Shown: in pieces, positions 6,031 through 14,421 of the stretch
How the letters are laid out: the number at the start of each line of letters is the position of its first letter
How positions within the stretch are numbered: the stretch's first letter is position 1
Origin: an uncultured Spirochaetaceae bacterium
GTDB lineage: Bacteria; Spirochaetota; Spirochaetia; Treponematales; Treponemataceae
DNA: 15,915 bases
Direction: 5' to 3'
Assembly (NCBI GenBank): GCA_902797925.1
Contig: CADBUT010000320.1
Coordinates: forward strand, 1 to 15,915
The notes under the pieces: model-generated
Databases searched by the model: none
What the model was told of the DNA's origin: nothing
The model's input: the letters and a program-made list of their open reading frames with translations, nothing else
Made by a program: the position numbers and the translations under genes

Positions 6031-7404
6031 CTAAAGCATGAATCCCTCAATGTCAACGCCCCGTACAGAGCTTATCATAACCGGAATTCTTACACCGACA
6101 GAAATCTGTGCAACCTGCTTTGGATTAGTAACATCATACGATATAACTGCCGCGCCATCAACTTCCGGCGCCTGAAACCATGCGCGCCCGATTACAAAGC
6201 CGGTTTCTTCACCTTCTTTGAAAGGCACAATCTCTTCTATAAGCACGTCGCATTTTTCGCCGCAGTGGCGCGCAAGCCTCTGTTCAGTTATAGCCTGCTG
6301 AATTTCTGTAAGCTTTTCACAGCGCTTTTTTGCGGTGCGCTGAGGGGCGCGTTTTTCCTTAAATTTTTCGGCAGGAGTTCCCTCTTCCGGGCTGTAAGCA
6401 AAGCAGCCCGACCAGTCAGGCTCAATGGCTTTTAAGAAAGCGAGGGTATTCTCAAATTTGGCTTCATCTTCGCCCGGAAAACCGGTCAAAAAGGTGGTGC
6501 GCAAAACAGCCTGCGGCAGCTCTTTTCTGATTTCTGCGACAAGCGTCTTGTAGGCTTCAGCGTTGCCATGCCTGTTCATGCGCAAAATTATGTCATTGTC
6601 GCCAGACTGAAATGGAATGTCAAAATATGGAAGTATTCTTGAATCTTTTTTGATTGCGCCGGTTAAACCGCGCGGAAAATTGTCAGGATGAATGTACAAA
6701 AGCCTTAACCAGAAATTACCCTTAAGCTCGCTTATTTCGTTAAGAAGCTTTACAAGCTGGCTTTCGCCGGCATTATCACCGCTTTCAAAGTCTTTGCCAT
6801 AAGACGCCAAATCCTGGCCTATCAGATTAATCTCGAAGATTCCGCGGAGCAGAAGCGTTCTTATTTCAGCTACAATCTCGTTAATTGAGCGGCTACGCAA
6901 GTTGCCGCGTATAAGCGGAATGGCGCAGAAAGAACAGCGGTTGTTACAGCCTTCTGTGATTTTGACAAATGCACTGCCTGCAAACGACAGAAACTCAGGC
7001 CGCTCACCGGCACAGACACCGTTCTGGGGCGAATTTATGTCCGGCCTCTTGCCCTGCTCAAGCTCTTTTACAGCTTTACGCACAAGTGAAATGTCGCCGT
7101 TGCCCAAAATGCCGTCAACCTCGGTAAAAGAATCTGCGAATTCTTTGTGGTATCTTTCGGCAAGGCAGCCGGCAAGCAGTATCTTTGCATTAGGGTATTG
7201 CGCCCTTGCCTGTATAACAGAATTGATTGATTCGGTTTTGGCAGATTCAATAAATCCGCAGGAATTTACAATAATTAAAGAAGCTTTTTCCGGCTCGTCA
7301 GTACGAACCCATCCGTCTTCAGCGAGGTGTCCGATAATTAATTCACCGTCTACTTGATTTTTCGCACATCCATGCTGATCAAGGAAAAAAAGCTTGTTAT
7401 TCAA
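6031..7404 (-). CDS. rimO: Ribosomal protein S12 methylthiotransferase RimO
   Basis: The protein has 457 residues, close to the usual 440-460. RimO adds a methylthio group to an aspartate of ribosomal protein S12. The N-terminal UPF0004 domain has C13 (DQHGCAKNQVD), C49 (NSCGFIE) and C80 (GCLAERY), which bind the auxiliary iron-sulfur cluster. The radical SAM motif GCNNRCSFCAIP gives C153, C157 and C160. The last 80 or so residues form a TRAM domain. The pattern GCAKNQVD at the start favours RimO over the related MiaB and MtaB. The start codon is TTG at 7404, since no ATG or GTG lies in frame nearby. It overlaps the end of the RodZ-like gene by 8 bp, which points to coupled translation. Confidence 0.95.
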   Translation of the reverse strand: MNNKLFFLDQHGCAKNQVDGELIIGHLAEDGWVRTDEPEKASLIIVNSCGFIESAKTESINSVIQARAQYPNAKILLAGCLAERYHKEFADSFTEVDGILGNGDISLVRKAVKELEQGKRPDINSPQNGVCAGERPEFLSFAGSAFVKITEGCNNRCSFCAIPLIRGNLRSRSINEIVAEIRTLLLRGIFEINLIGQDLASYGKDFESGDNAGESQLVKLLNEISELKGNFWLRLLYIHPDNFPRGLTGAIKKDSRILPYFDIPFQSGDNDIILRMNRHGNAEAYKTLVAEIRKELPQAVLRTTFLTGFPGEDEAKFENTLAFLKAIEPDWSGCFAYSPEEGTPAEKFKEKRAPQRTAKKRCEKLTEIQQAITEQRLARHCGEKCDVLIEEIVPFKEGEETGFVIGRAWFQAPEVDGAAVISYDVTNPKQVAQISVGVRIPVMISSVRGVDIEGFML

Positions 7405-8512
7405 CTTCCATAACCACCAATTTGAAACGGCCGTCTTCGTCTTTTATCCATTTTACATCTTCTACCAAAACCTGGCCTGGGCGTCCGATATCAAGATCTA
7501 CAACACGGCCGCCGCCAACAATCTGCATTTTTACAGCATTGGCATTCGACATCCACAAACGGAAGCCGTTGTTTGCGTTAATGCTTACAGTCTGGTTTGA
7601 AGTATAGAAATCTTCTACAATATCTTTGCGGTCAATCTGATAACGGAACAGACACTGGTTTCTGAAATTTGCATTTAATGTTACAGGATAAGCAGTTGCC
7701 GATTCAAAAACGATGGTTCTCTTAATTCCTGCTTCTGTTGTTTCAGAGACAAGCTCATTTGAAGCAAATTCCTCTTCCTGGTTTGATTCAACAGGAGCAA
7801 CAACTGCAAGCTCTGCTTCAGGAACAATTCTGACAACCTGAATTTCTGCACCGCGGGTTGAATCTGTTTTAGAAATATCAGAAAGGTAAACCGAAATTTC
7901 TCCACCCGGCTGACCGTCCAAATCAATTTCTGATTCTTCACCAAGTTCAACAACTTGAGAACCGAACGGTGTATCCAGTGTGAGCATTCCGATAGTATCA
8001 GCTACTTTCAATGTTACTACTTCATTATCAAAAGCTACTTCAATCTGATCATCTTGATAAACACGTTTCTGCATAGGAACATTTCCAAGCTGATAGACAC
8101 TGTGCTGAGGAGCAGCAGAGATAACGTTTTCGCGTTTTTCATCTTTTTTTGAGTTGAGACGTATGATAAGGAAAGCCGCCAGCGAGATAATTGCGACACC
8201 AACTACAGCACCAACAACCGCATAAACTGGAACTTTCTTTTTCGGTGCAAGCAGCAGCTCCAAAGGCGCAGGCTCAATCTGCGTTTTTACGGCTTTGTAC
8301 ATTGTCACCAATTCTTCAGAGTCAAGATTCAAATATTCAGCATAATTCTTCAAAAAGCCAATCAAATAAGTGTCACATGGAAAAGACGAAATCAGCTCTT
8401 TCTCAAGTGCGTCAAGATAAGCGGTAGTAATGTTAGTTTCGAGCGAAGCCCTTTCCAAATCAATTCCGCGGGCTTCACGTGCCTGCTTTAGCGTAGCACC
8501 AAAACTTTCCAT
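7397..8512 (-). CDS. rodZ: RodZ-like membrane protein (HTH_25, one TM helix, DUF4115-like end)
   Basis: The protein has 371 residues. Residues 1-75 are a RodZ-type helix-turn-helix (GATLKQAREARGIDLERASLET, then YLDALEKE and YLIGFLKNYAEYL), which in RodZ binds the cytoskeletal protein MreB. A single membrane helix lies at about 94-117 (VPVYAVVGAVVGVAIISLAA), after a basic KKK. The rest is periplasmic: a first beta-rich part at about 140-230, an acidic linker, and a second part ending at about 371. The C-terminal part is longer than in common RodZ proteins. RodZ supports rod or helical cell shape with MreB and the elongation machinery. The ATG at 8512 has AAAGGA upstream with a long spacing. 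The gene sits between lolA and rimO and overlaps rimO. Confidence 0.82.
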   Translation of the reverse strand: MESFGATLKQAREARGIDLERASLETNITTAYLDALEKELISSFPCDTYLIGFLKNYAEYLNLDSEELVTMYKAVKTQIEPAPLELLLAPKKKVPVYAVVGAVVGVAIISLAAFLIIRLNSKKDEKRENVISAAPQHSVYQLGNVPMQKRVYQDDQIEVAFDNEVVTLKVADTIGMLTLDTPFGSQVVELGEESEIDLDGQPGGEISVYLSDISKTDSTRGAEIQVVRIVPEAELAVVAPVESNQEEEFASNELVSETTEAGIKRTIVFESATAYPVTLNANFRNQCLFRYQIDRKDIVEDFYTSNQTVSINANNGFRLWMSNANAVKMQIVGGGRVVDLDIGRPGQVLVEDVKWIKDEDGRFKLVVMEVE

Positions 8513-8566
8513 AATAAAAAAATCCTTTGAGCTGAAATTTCATTCTCAACTCGTTATCTATAAACA

Positions 8567-8591
8567 ACTTAATAAAAGATTTTTATTAAGT
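8567..8591. repeat. Perfect 11-bp inverted repeat between lolA and rodZ
   Basis: ACTTAATAAAA (8567-8577), GAT, TTTTATTAAGT (8581-8591) form a perfect AT-only-topped stem of 11 bp with a 3-nt loop. A weaker CGGAA/TTCCG stem lies nearer the end of lolA, at about 8620-8632. The repeat could stop or process the lolA transcript or be a protein site; there is no G+C-rich stem as in a standard terminator. Confidence 0.55.
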
Positions 8592-8644
8592 CTAAAATTT
8601 TCAAATAAAGTTATCAATCCGGAAAAGTTCCGAATTTTTAAGTT

Positions 8645-9316
8645 TTATTCCGCATACAAAAAATTATCATAACTGTTTGCAGAAGAAGGCGGATCATAAA
8701 TAAAGCGTGTATCCGGGATGCCTTTGTTCAGCGCGTAATTCTTAAAGTCAAAAATGAAAGTCTCGCCTGATTTTGCGTAGCCTTCAACCCGGCGGATAAG
8801 CTTTGTCTCAGGGTTTACAGACAGACGGATGCGGCGGTAGCCCTCAGATGAAGTTTTCGGCACAAGAATAAGCTTTACAACCTTTTCAGAAGAACCTTCG
8901 TCGAGCGGCTCTGCATTCTGACCTGTTTCATAGGAAATTGAATAATAGCGGCGCATAAGCGACAAACCTTCAGGAGTTGCAATGCCTGCACCAGAAGATC
9001 TTCCCGAACCTGACACAGTCTGTGTCATTATAGCGCGTGTTCTAGGCACATAAATTGTAAGGGTTTCAGCATTAAAACAGATTACCTGAGTGTCAGGGTT
9101 TGAAAAATCAAAACGGAGCAGATTGGGGCGCTTAAAAGATACTTTTGCAGAAGAAACAGATTTTGAATCAGTAATAGTTACGTTGGCTTCAAAATCTTTA
9201 ATCGTTCCATAAAATTCATTTATAGACTGAAAAAAGTCGCCGGCTGTCATAATCTGTGCAGAAAGCATAACAGCAGTTAAAACAAAAATACAACCAAATG
9301 AAATAATTTTTTTCAT
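8645..9316 (-). CDS. lolA: LolA-like outer-membrane lipoprotein carrier protein
   Basis: The protein has 223 residues. It begins with a signal peptide (MKKIISFGCIFVLTAVMLSA, cleavage likely after residue 20). There is no lipobox, so it should be a soluble periplasmic protein. The LolA pattern is visible: FFQSINEFYGTIKDFEANV near the start, then FKRPNLLRFDF, a strand with ETLTIYVPRTRA, and DFKNYALNKGIPDTRFIYDPP near the end. LolA carries lipoproteins from the inner-membrane LolCDE complex to the outer membrane. Lipoproteins are abundant in spirochaetes, which fits. GAGGGG lies 11 bp upstream of the ATG as the ribosome binding site. It is the first gene of the minus-strand run lolA, rodZ-like, rimO, response regulator, pcrA. 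Confidence 0.88.
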   Translation of the reverse strand: MKKIISFGCIFVLTAVMLSAQIMTAGDFFQSINEFYGTIKDFEANVTITDSKSVSSAKVSFKRPNLLRFDFSNPDTQVICFNAETLTIYVPRTRAIMTQTVSGSGRSSGAGIATPEGLSLMRRYYSISYETGQNAEPLDEGSSEKVVKLILVPKTSSEGYRRIRLSVNPETKLIRRVEGYAKSGETFIFDFKNYALNKGIPDTRFIYDPPSSANSYDNFLYAE

Positions 9317-9561
9317 ATAAAAAGCACCCCTCTTTGCAGCTGGAAAAAATGGCCGCGAAGAAAAACTTTTTTCAGTACAGCAATTTGAAAAACAAACAAA
9401 ATGCCCATTCTGAAATAATCTTAAACTCCTACTATAGTAAAGCAGAAACCGCTTTGTCAGTCAAGGAGAAATTTCTTATTAAATTCTCACAGGACGAAAA
9501 CTTACAGGTTTTGCCAATTGAGCTATTTTTGAAAAACAATCCCAACTGCAAACTTCGAATA

Positions 9562-9590
9562 TTGACAAATCACTGGCAGGATACTAACAT
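9562..9590 (+). promoter_or_regulatory. Sigma-70-type promoter for uxuB-gntR
   Basis: A consensus TTGACA (9562-9567) is followed after 17 bp by TAACAT (9585-9590), which matches four of six -10 bases. Transcription would start near 9597, giving a leader of about 20 bases. The weak -10 next to a perfect -35 suits a regulated promoter. Confidence 0.6.
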
Positions 9591-9592
9591 AC

Positions 9593-9602
9593 TAGTACAC
9601 TA
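9593..9602. promoter_or_regulatory. Candidate GntR operator over the uxuB start point
   Basis: TAGT (9593-9596), AC, ACTA (9599-9602) is a short palindrome at the expected transcription start, overlapping the palindrome TACTAGTA (9590-9597). Further ACTA half-sites occur at 9583-9586. FadR-type regulators bind short, GT/AC-type palindromes, so the GntR protein encoded downstream is a candidate binder. The site is short and could be chance. Confidence 0.35.
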
Positions 9603-9617
9603 TTAATAGGAGTTTTT

Positions 9618-11240
9618 ATGCTTACATTAACACTCTCTGCATTAAAAGATACAGCCGCATGGCAGAAAACTGGCGCTGCCCTTCCACAGTTTAACATTGA
9701 GCTTATGAAAAAAAACACAGCCGAAGCACCTGAATGGATTCACTTTGGCGCGGGAAATATTTTCCGTGGTTTTATTGCACCGCTGCAGCAGAAACTCTTA
9801 GATCAAAACCTTGCCAAAACCGGAATTATTGCAGCCGACACATTTGACGGTGAAATAATAGAAAAAATCTACAAACCTTTTGATAATCTTGCGCTGCTAG
9901 TTACTATGTGCGCAGATGGAAGCCTTGAAAAAAGCGTAGTAGCTTCTGCCGCAGAAGCTTATCAGGCAACACCGCAGAATCAGGCGGACTGGACGCGCTT
10001 AAAAGCAATTTTTGTCTCACCTTCGCTTAAAATGGTAAGCTTTACAATAACCGAAAAAGGCTACGCTCTCCGCGGCATGGACGGCGGACTTCTTCCGGTT
10101 GTCCAGAAAGATTTTGCACAAGGTCCTTCAGCACCGGTACACGCAATGAGCATTATCACAGCGCTCATGCTTGAACGCTTTAACGCCGGTGCAAAACCAA
10201 TTGCCCTTGTAAGCATGGACAACTGCTCGCAGAATGGCGAAAAGCTTCAGCGCGCAGTGCTTGAAATAGCAGAAACATGGCTCAAGAACGGCTATGTTTC
10301 AAAAGATTTTGTTTCTTATCTAAAAGATGAAAAAAAAGTAGCTTTTCCATGGACAATGATTGACAAAATTACGCCGCGCCCTGCCAAAAATGTGCAGGAA
10401 CAGCTTGAAAAAGACGGAATAAGCAACATTGCGCCGATAACCACATCAAAAGGCACTTTCATTGCGCCGTTTGTAAATGCCGAAAAACCGCAGTATCTTG
10501 TTATAGAAGACACTTTTCCGGCAGGCCGCCCTGCTTTTGAAAACCTCAAGGATTCGGGTGTATTTCTCACAGACAGAGCTTCTGTAAGCAAAAGCGAACG
10601 CATGAAGGTTACAGCATGTCTTAACCCTCTGCATACAGCTCTTGCAGTTTACGGCTGTCTTTTAGGCTACACTTCCATTGCAGAAGAAATGAAAAACCCG
10701 CTGCTTGTTTCGCTCATCAAGCAGATTGGCTATAAAGAAGGTCTGCCTGTAGTAGAAGACCCCGGCATTTTAAGTCCAAAAGCTTTTATTGACGAGGTAA
10801 TCAACGGACGGCTTGTAAACCCGAACATTCCGGATACACCGCAGAGAATTGCGACGGACACTTCGCAGAAAATTCCAGTGCGCTTCGGCGAGACAATCAA
10901 ATCGTATATTCAACAGGGCAAAGACCTTGCCGCACTAAAAGGCATTCCGCTTGCCATTGCAGGCTGGCTCCGCTATCTGCTTGCAGTTGACTCAAAAGGC
11001 AAAAGCTTTGAACCTTCAAGCGACCCGATGCTCAAAGAAATGCAGGAAAAACTGAAAAACGTAAAGCTTGGCGATAAATCGACAGCGAACGGCGTTCTTG
11101 AACCGATTCTTACCAATGAAACTTTGTTCGGTACAGACTTAACAAAGACACCGCTTGCAGCAAAAATCACAGCTATTTTTGAAGACTTGGTTGCAGACGC
11201 TTCTGCAGTAGAAAGTGTATTGCAAAAATATTTGGGCTGA
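9618..11240 (+). CDS. uxuB: Fructuronate reductase / D-mannonate oxidoreductase (mannitol dehydrogenase family)
   Basis: The protein has 540 residues. It should reduce D-fructuronate to D-mannonate with NADH in the breakdown of glucuronate and related pectin or xylan sugars, in the cytoplasm. The N-terminal nucleotide-binding domain shows FGAGNIFRGF (43-52), with TEKGYAL (145-151) and SMDNCSQNGEKL (199-210). The C-terminal domain carries MKVTACLNPLHTAL (329-342); K330, N336 and H339 correspond to the Lys/Asn/His catalytic set of polyol dehydrogenases, here with one extra residue between Lys and Asn compared with the common K-x4-N spacing. This NPLHTAL form is a longer variant than E. coli UxuB (about 486 residues). 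The exact substrate (fructuronate, tagaturonate or a polyol) is inferred from family and from the adjacent GntR regulator. The ATG follows AGGAG with a 5-base gap. Confidence 0.82.
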   Translation: MLTLTLSALKDTAAWQKTGAALPQFNIELMKKNTAEAPEWIHFGAGNIFRGFIAPLQQKLLDQNLAKTGIIAADTFDGEIIEKIYKPFDNLALLVTMCADGSLEKSVVASAAEAYQATPQNQADWTRLKAIFVSPSLKMVSFTITEKGYALRGMDGGLLPVVQKDFAQGPSAPVHAMSIITALMLERFNAGAKPIALVSMDNCSQNGEKLQRAVLEIAETWLKNGYVSKDFVSYLKDEKKVAFPWTMIDKITPRPAKNVQEQLEKDGISNIAPITTSKGTFIAPFVNAEKPQYLVIEDTFPAGRPAFENLKDSGVFLTDRASVSKSERMKVTACLNPLHTALAVYGCLLGYTSIAEEMKNPLLVSLIKQIGYKEGLPVVEDPGILSPKAFIDEVINGRLVNPNIPDTPQRIATDTSQKIPVRFGETIKSYIQQGKDLAALKGIPLAIAGWLRYLLAVDSKGKSFEPSSDPMLKEMQEKLKNVKLGDKSTANGVLEPILTNETLFGTDLTKTPLAAKITAIFEDLVADASAVESVLQKYLG

Positions 11241-11280
11241 CAGACACCCGGATAATGCCAGTACATAAGGAACTTTTTGA

Positions 11281-11304
11281 ACTAATTGAAAAAAGTAAAT
11301 TAGT
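11281..11304. repeat. 7-bp inverted repeat in front of gntR
   Basis: ACTAATT (11281-11287) and AATTAGT (11298-11304) are perfect inverted copies around 10 bp, in the 84-bp gap between uxuB and the regulator gene. Half-sites ACTA/TAGT also appear at the uxuB promoter, so this could be a second regulator site. No separate promoter is clear here, and the two genes probably share a transcript. Confidence 0.35.
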
Positions 11305-11324
11305 CTGATAAAGTGGAGTTCAAT

Positions 11325-12047
11325 ATGGAAGCAGAAACAAATTTAATTGTTCTAGAACGAGAGCGGTACGAATCGACACGCGATTACGCAATCCGATGTC
11401 TGTCTTACAATATTGTCAATCTCCACTTAAAACCTGGTCAACTGGTAAGTGAATCTATCATCAGTGAACAGCTGGAACTTAGCCGGACACCTGTGCGTGA
11501 AGCATTTTTTGACCTTTCAAAATCAGGCTTATTAAAAATAATGCCTCAGCGCGGCACAAGAGTGTCCCACATAGACTTGGATTTAGTAGAAGAGGCCCGC
11601 TTTGCACGCTGGGCTATAGAACGCAGCATTGTACAGCAGCTTTCACAGTCGCGCACAGACTATGACGTTGTTGAACTCCGCAATAATATAGAACAGCAGA
11701 AAGTCTGCATAGAAAACAATAACGCGGCCCAGCTTCTTTTAATTGACAACACATTCCATAAACTGCTGTTCAGATTCTGCCAGAAAGAATCAGTCTACAA
11801 TTTCTTAAAACGGCTTCTGGTTCATTTTGACAGAGTACGCAATCTGAATATAGAGCGCATGGACATGAACAGACTGATTAGTGACCACACCGAACTGACA
11901 GACGCAATAGAAGCCAAAGACGAAGCTAAATCACTTGAAGTAATCGACAGGCACCTTACAAGGGTCATTGATGACATTCACTATCTTAAGCTTCAATATC
12001 CAGATTATTTCGTAATAAAAAAGAAGCGCACTATAGCTTCTTTCTAA
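11325..12047 (+). CDS. GntR-family regulator, FadR subfamily (FCD domain)
   Basis: The protein has 240 residues from the ATG at 11325. An in-frame GTG at 11313 is rejected because GGAG at 11315-11318 is correctly placed for 11325 and would lie inside the longer version. The winged helix-turn-helix covers about residues 16-82, with the GntR signature LKPGQLVSESIISEQLELSR and TPVREA then KIMPQRGTRVS. The FCD ligand domain follows at about 88-220, with the expected metal ligands D141 and H145 (DNTFH), H188 (SDH) and H210 (DRH). Such proteins sense small carboxylic acids, often sugar acids, and usually repress nearby genes. Sitting 84 bp after the fructuronate reductase gene and ending in a shared terminator, it most likely controls that gene in response to a hexuronate intermediate. 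The inducer cannot be told from sequence. Confidence 0.9.
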   Translation: MEAETNLIVLERERYESTRDYAIRCLSYNIVNLHLKPGQLVSESIISEQLELSRTPVREAFFDLSKSGLLKIMPQRGTRVSHIDLDLVEEARFARWAIERSIVQQLSQSRTDYDVVELRNNIEQQKVCIENNNAAQLLLIDNTFHKLLFRFCQKESVYNFLKRLLVHFDRVRNLNIERMDMNRLISDHTELTDAIEAKDEAKSLEVIDRHLTRVIDDIHYLKLQYPDYFVIKKKRTIASF

Positions 12048-12075
12048 GTTCCGAAAAAACGGAAAACATCAAAAC

Positions 12076-12108
12076 AAAAGCCGGTCTGCTTTTTGCAGAC
12101 CGGCTTTT
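12076..12108. terminator. Strong bidirectional terminator between gntR and ftsH
   Basis: AAAAGCCGGTCTGC (12076-12089), a 5-T loop, then GCAGACCGGCTTTT (12095-12108) form a perfect stem flanked by A and T runs, so it works on both strands. It ends the plus-strand uxuB-gntR unit and the converging minus-strand ftsH. A small TTCCG/CGGAA repeat lies just after the gntR stop, at 12049-12064. Confidence 0.93.
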
Positions 12109-12143
12109 CAATTTTATAGCCAACAGCCAAATTCAGGCGGTTT

Positions 12144-14201
12144 TCAATTTTCAGAAGTTTCAGATTGAACGGCAGATTCTTCAGGCTTGTCCTCTGATGC
12201 GTTGCCGTCAGCCGGAGCATTATTCTGCGCAATTAACTTCTGCGACAAATCAGCTTCTGCCTTTATAATATCTGCAAATTCCTTGCCGTCCATAGTTTCA
12301 ATCTCAATAAGACGGTTCGCAATATATTCAAGCAGCTGTTTATGTTCGCGCAATACAGAAAGAACATGCTGATAACGCTCATCCATTATGCGCGCCATCT
12401 CTTCATCAATGAACTTCTGCGTCTCTTCGCTGAATTCACGGACAATGCTCGGCTCGCCGCCGCGGTTTCCGAGAACGCCTTTTCCGAGCGTAATGTTCTT
12501 AAATTTGTCGCTCATACCGTAGTCGGTAATCATGCGCTTTATTATGTCTGTGGCGCGCGCAATGTCGTTTGAAGCGCCAGTTGAAACTTCGCCAAGCATA
12601 ATCTCTTCAGCAGCACGGCCGCCGAGACAGCTGTCAACCTCATTGAGCATATCACGCTTTGTAAGGCAGTTGTGTTCTTCCTGCTCGCGGTACTGCGTAA
12701 AGCCGCCGATGCCGTGCGAACGCGGAACAACCGTAATCTTGTTGACAGGCGGAAAATCCGGCGTAAAAGCCGCAATGAGCGCATGGCCTGTCTCGTGGAA
12801 CGCAATGAGTTTGTGCTCTTTCTCGTTCTCACGCTTGTTCTTCTTCTTAAGGCCCATGCTCACCTTGTCTATGGCATCGTTAAAATCTACCATTGACACT
12901 TTTTTTCTGCCGTTGCGCACGGCAAGAAGTGCGGCTTCATTTACAACGTTTGCAAGATCTGCACCGGCAAAACCTACAGTTCCGTGTGCAATAGAATTAA
13001 AATCAACGTCATCGTCAATTTTGACATTCTTTGCATGAATCTTGAGAATCTCTTCGCGGCCCTTTACATCAGGACATTCAACAGGAACCTGACGGTCAAA
13101 ACGTCCCGGACGGAGCAAAGCCGAATCAAGAACATCTGCGCGGTTTGTAGCGGCAAGAATAATCAAGCCCTTCTCGTTGTCAAAGCCGTCCATTTCTACA
13201 AGCAGCTGGTTCAATGTCTGCTCGCGCTCGTCATTGCCGCCGCCGAAACCGTTTACGCGGCTCTTGCCGATGGCGTCAAGCTCATCAATAAAGATGATGC
13301 ATGGCGCTTTTTCGCGTGCCTGTCTGAAAAGGTCACGGACGCGGCTTGCACCCACACCGACAAACATCTCTACAAAGTCTGAACCGCTGATTCTAAAGAA
13401 CGGCACACCGGCTTCTCCGGCTACGGCACGGGCAAGCAATGTCTTACCTGTTCCCGGAGGTCCGACCAAAAGCACACCTTTCGGAATCTTGCCGCCGATG
13501 TCTGTATATTTCTTTGGAGATTTCAAAAAGTCTACGACTTCAACAAGCTCTTCTTTGGCTTCGTCAACACCGGCAACGTCTTTAAAGCGGGTAGTTACCT
13601 TGCCCTCTTCCACAGCGCTGTTGCGGCTTTGTCCGGCAGAGAAAAGTCCCATTCCGCCGCCGAAGCCGCCGCCCATCTTTTTAAAGAGCATACGCCATAC
13701 TAAGAAAAGCAGACCGAACGGAACAACCCAGTTAAGGATAATCTCAAGAATATAATTGTTCTGTTTTGCAACAGCCTTATAAGTTACCTTCTTTTCATCA
13801 AGAAACCTAAAGAAATCTTCTGTATAGATTGCAACTGTCTTATATTCAGGTGTCATATTTGCATTGCGGAACAAAGCAGAAAGTGCATTTTCAGATGAAT
13901 ATTGAGAAGCTGTGTTTTGCTGAGAACTGTAACCTATAAAATAGTTTTGTCCTAAATCAACACGGACAATTGTTCCGTTTTCAATAAGCTTTTTAAACTC
14001 AGAAAAAGGAATTGTCGTGTCCGCTCTGGACATACCCATCATATTTACAAGCAGAATTACTGCGATACCAACAGCAACAAGAACCCACAAAGACCATTTA
14101 GGCTTTTTATCGCCATTGTTTGAAGGCTCGTTTGACAATTTGAAAAAATCGTATGGGTCGTTTTCGTTTTTCTTGTTGTCGTCGTTTTTGTTTTCGCTCA
14201 T
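12144..14201 (-). CDS. ftsH: ATP-dependent zinc metalloprotease FtsH
   Basis: The protein has 685 residues from the ATG at 14201. The frame extends six codons further to 14219, but GGGG is spaced 6 bases before 14201, so that start is preferred. FtsH is a membrane-anchored hexamer that pulls damaged or short-lived proteins out of membrane and cytosol and degrades them. It has one membrane helix at about 37-55, a periplasmic domain, and a second helix at about 153-173. A Gly-rich linker follows. The AAA module has Walker A GPPGTGKT 247-254, pore loop MFVGVG 279-284, Walker B CIIFIDELDA 301-310 and the second region of homology ATNRADVLDSALLRPGRFDR 351-370. The protease active site is HETGH 469-473, with D546 in GASND as the likely third zinc ligand. 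The tail from about 655 is acidic and low complexity. The gene is alone between a terminator and a divergent flagellar unit. Confidence 0.96.
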   Translation of the reverse strand: MSENKNDDNKKNENDPYDFFKLSNEPSNNGDKKPKWSLWVLVAVGIAVILLVNMMGMSRADTTIPFSEFKKLIENGTIVRVDLGQNYFIGYSSQQNTASQYSSENALSALFRNANMTPEYKTVAIYTEDFFRFLDEKKVTYKAVAKQNNYILEIILNWVVPFGLLFLVWRMLFKKMGGGFGGGMGLFSAGQSRNSAVEEGKVTTRFKDVAGVDEAKEELVEVVDFLKSPKKYTDIGGKIPKGVLLVGPPGTGKTLLARAVAGEAGVPFFRISGSDFVEMFVGVGASRVRDLFRQAREKAPCIIFIDELDAIGKSRVNGFGGGNDEREQTLNQLLVEMDGFDNEKGLIILAATNRADVLDSALLRPGRFDRQVPVECPDVKGREEILKIHAKNVKIDDDVDFNSIAHGTVGFAGADLANVVNEAALLAVRNGRKKVSMVDFNDAIDKVSMGLKKKNKRENEKEHKLIAFHETGHALIAAFTPDFPPVNKITVVPRSHGIGGFTQYREQEEHNCLTKRDMLNEVDSCLGGRAAEEIMLGEVSTGASNDIARATDIIKRMITDYGMSDKFKNITLGKGVLGNRGGEPSIVREFSEETQKFIDEEMARIMDERYQHVLSVLREHKQLLEYIANRLIEIETMDGKEFADIIKAEADLSQKLIAQNNAPADGNASEDKPEESAVQSETSEN

Positions 14202-14225
14202 TATATACCCCATATTCAAAGACTA

Positions 14226-14252
14226 TTTATATTCAGTTCAGTTTAAGTTCAA
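14226..14252 (-). promoter_or_regulatory. Candidate ftsH promoter
   Basis: On the minus strand TTGAAC (14252-14247) is followed by TATAAATA (14231-14224). Reading the -10 as TAAATA gives a 17-bp spacer; reading it as TATAAA gives 15 bp. The rest of the 324-bp gap 14202-14525 is AT-rich, with no gene seen. It holds the fliS promoter at its right end. Confidence 0.45.
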
Positions 14253-14421
14253 AAGCGCTAACCAACCAGCTACATTTAATATACGAAAATAAACGCCGTT
14301 AGGCTATAGAAAACGTCTTAAAAAATAACAAAAAAACTGACACCGGGCATTGCAAAAGGTAGCACAGCTTGCTTTATATCTGAAAAAATCAATAATTTTC
14401 CAAAAAAAATCACTTTTTTGC

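Larger units (their letters stand above)
9317..9617. other. Divergent control region between lolA and uxuB
   Basis: These 301 bp contain no convincing gene. A 90-codon open frame from a TTG at 9334 runs through most of it but has no ribosome binding site and overlaps the uxuB promoter. The right end holds the uxuB promoter, a candidate operator and the ribosome binding site AGGAG (9608-9612). No clear lolA promoter was found on the minus strand. Confidence 0.6.

Noticed and set aside
9334..9606. A 90-codon plus-strand open frame in the lolA-uxuB gap
   Set aside because: It starts at TTG without a ribosome binding site, covers the uxuB promoter, has no recognisable domain, and its composition looks like intergenic DNA.
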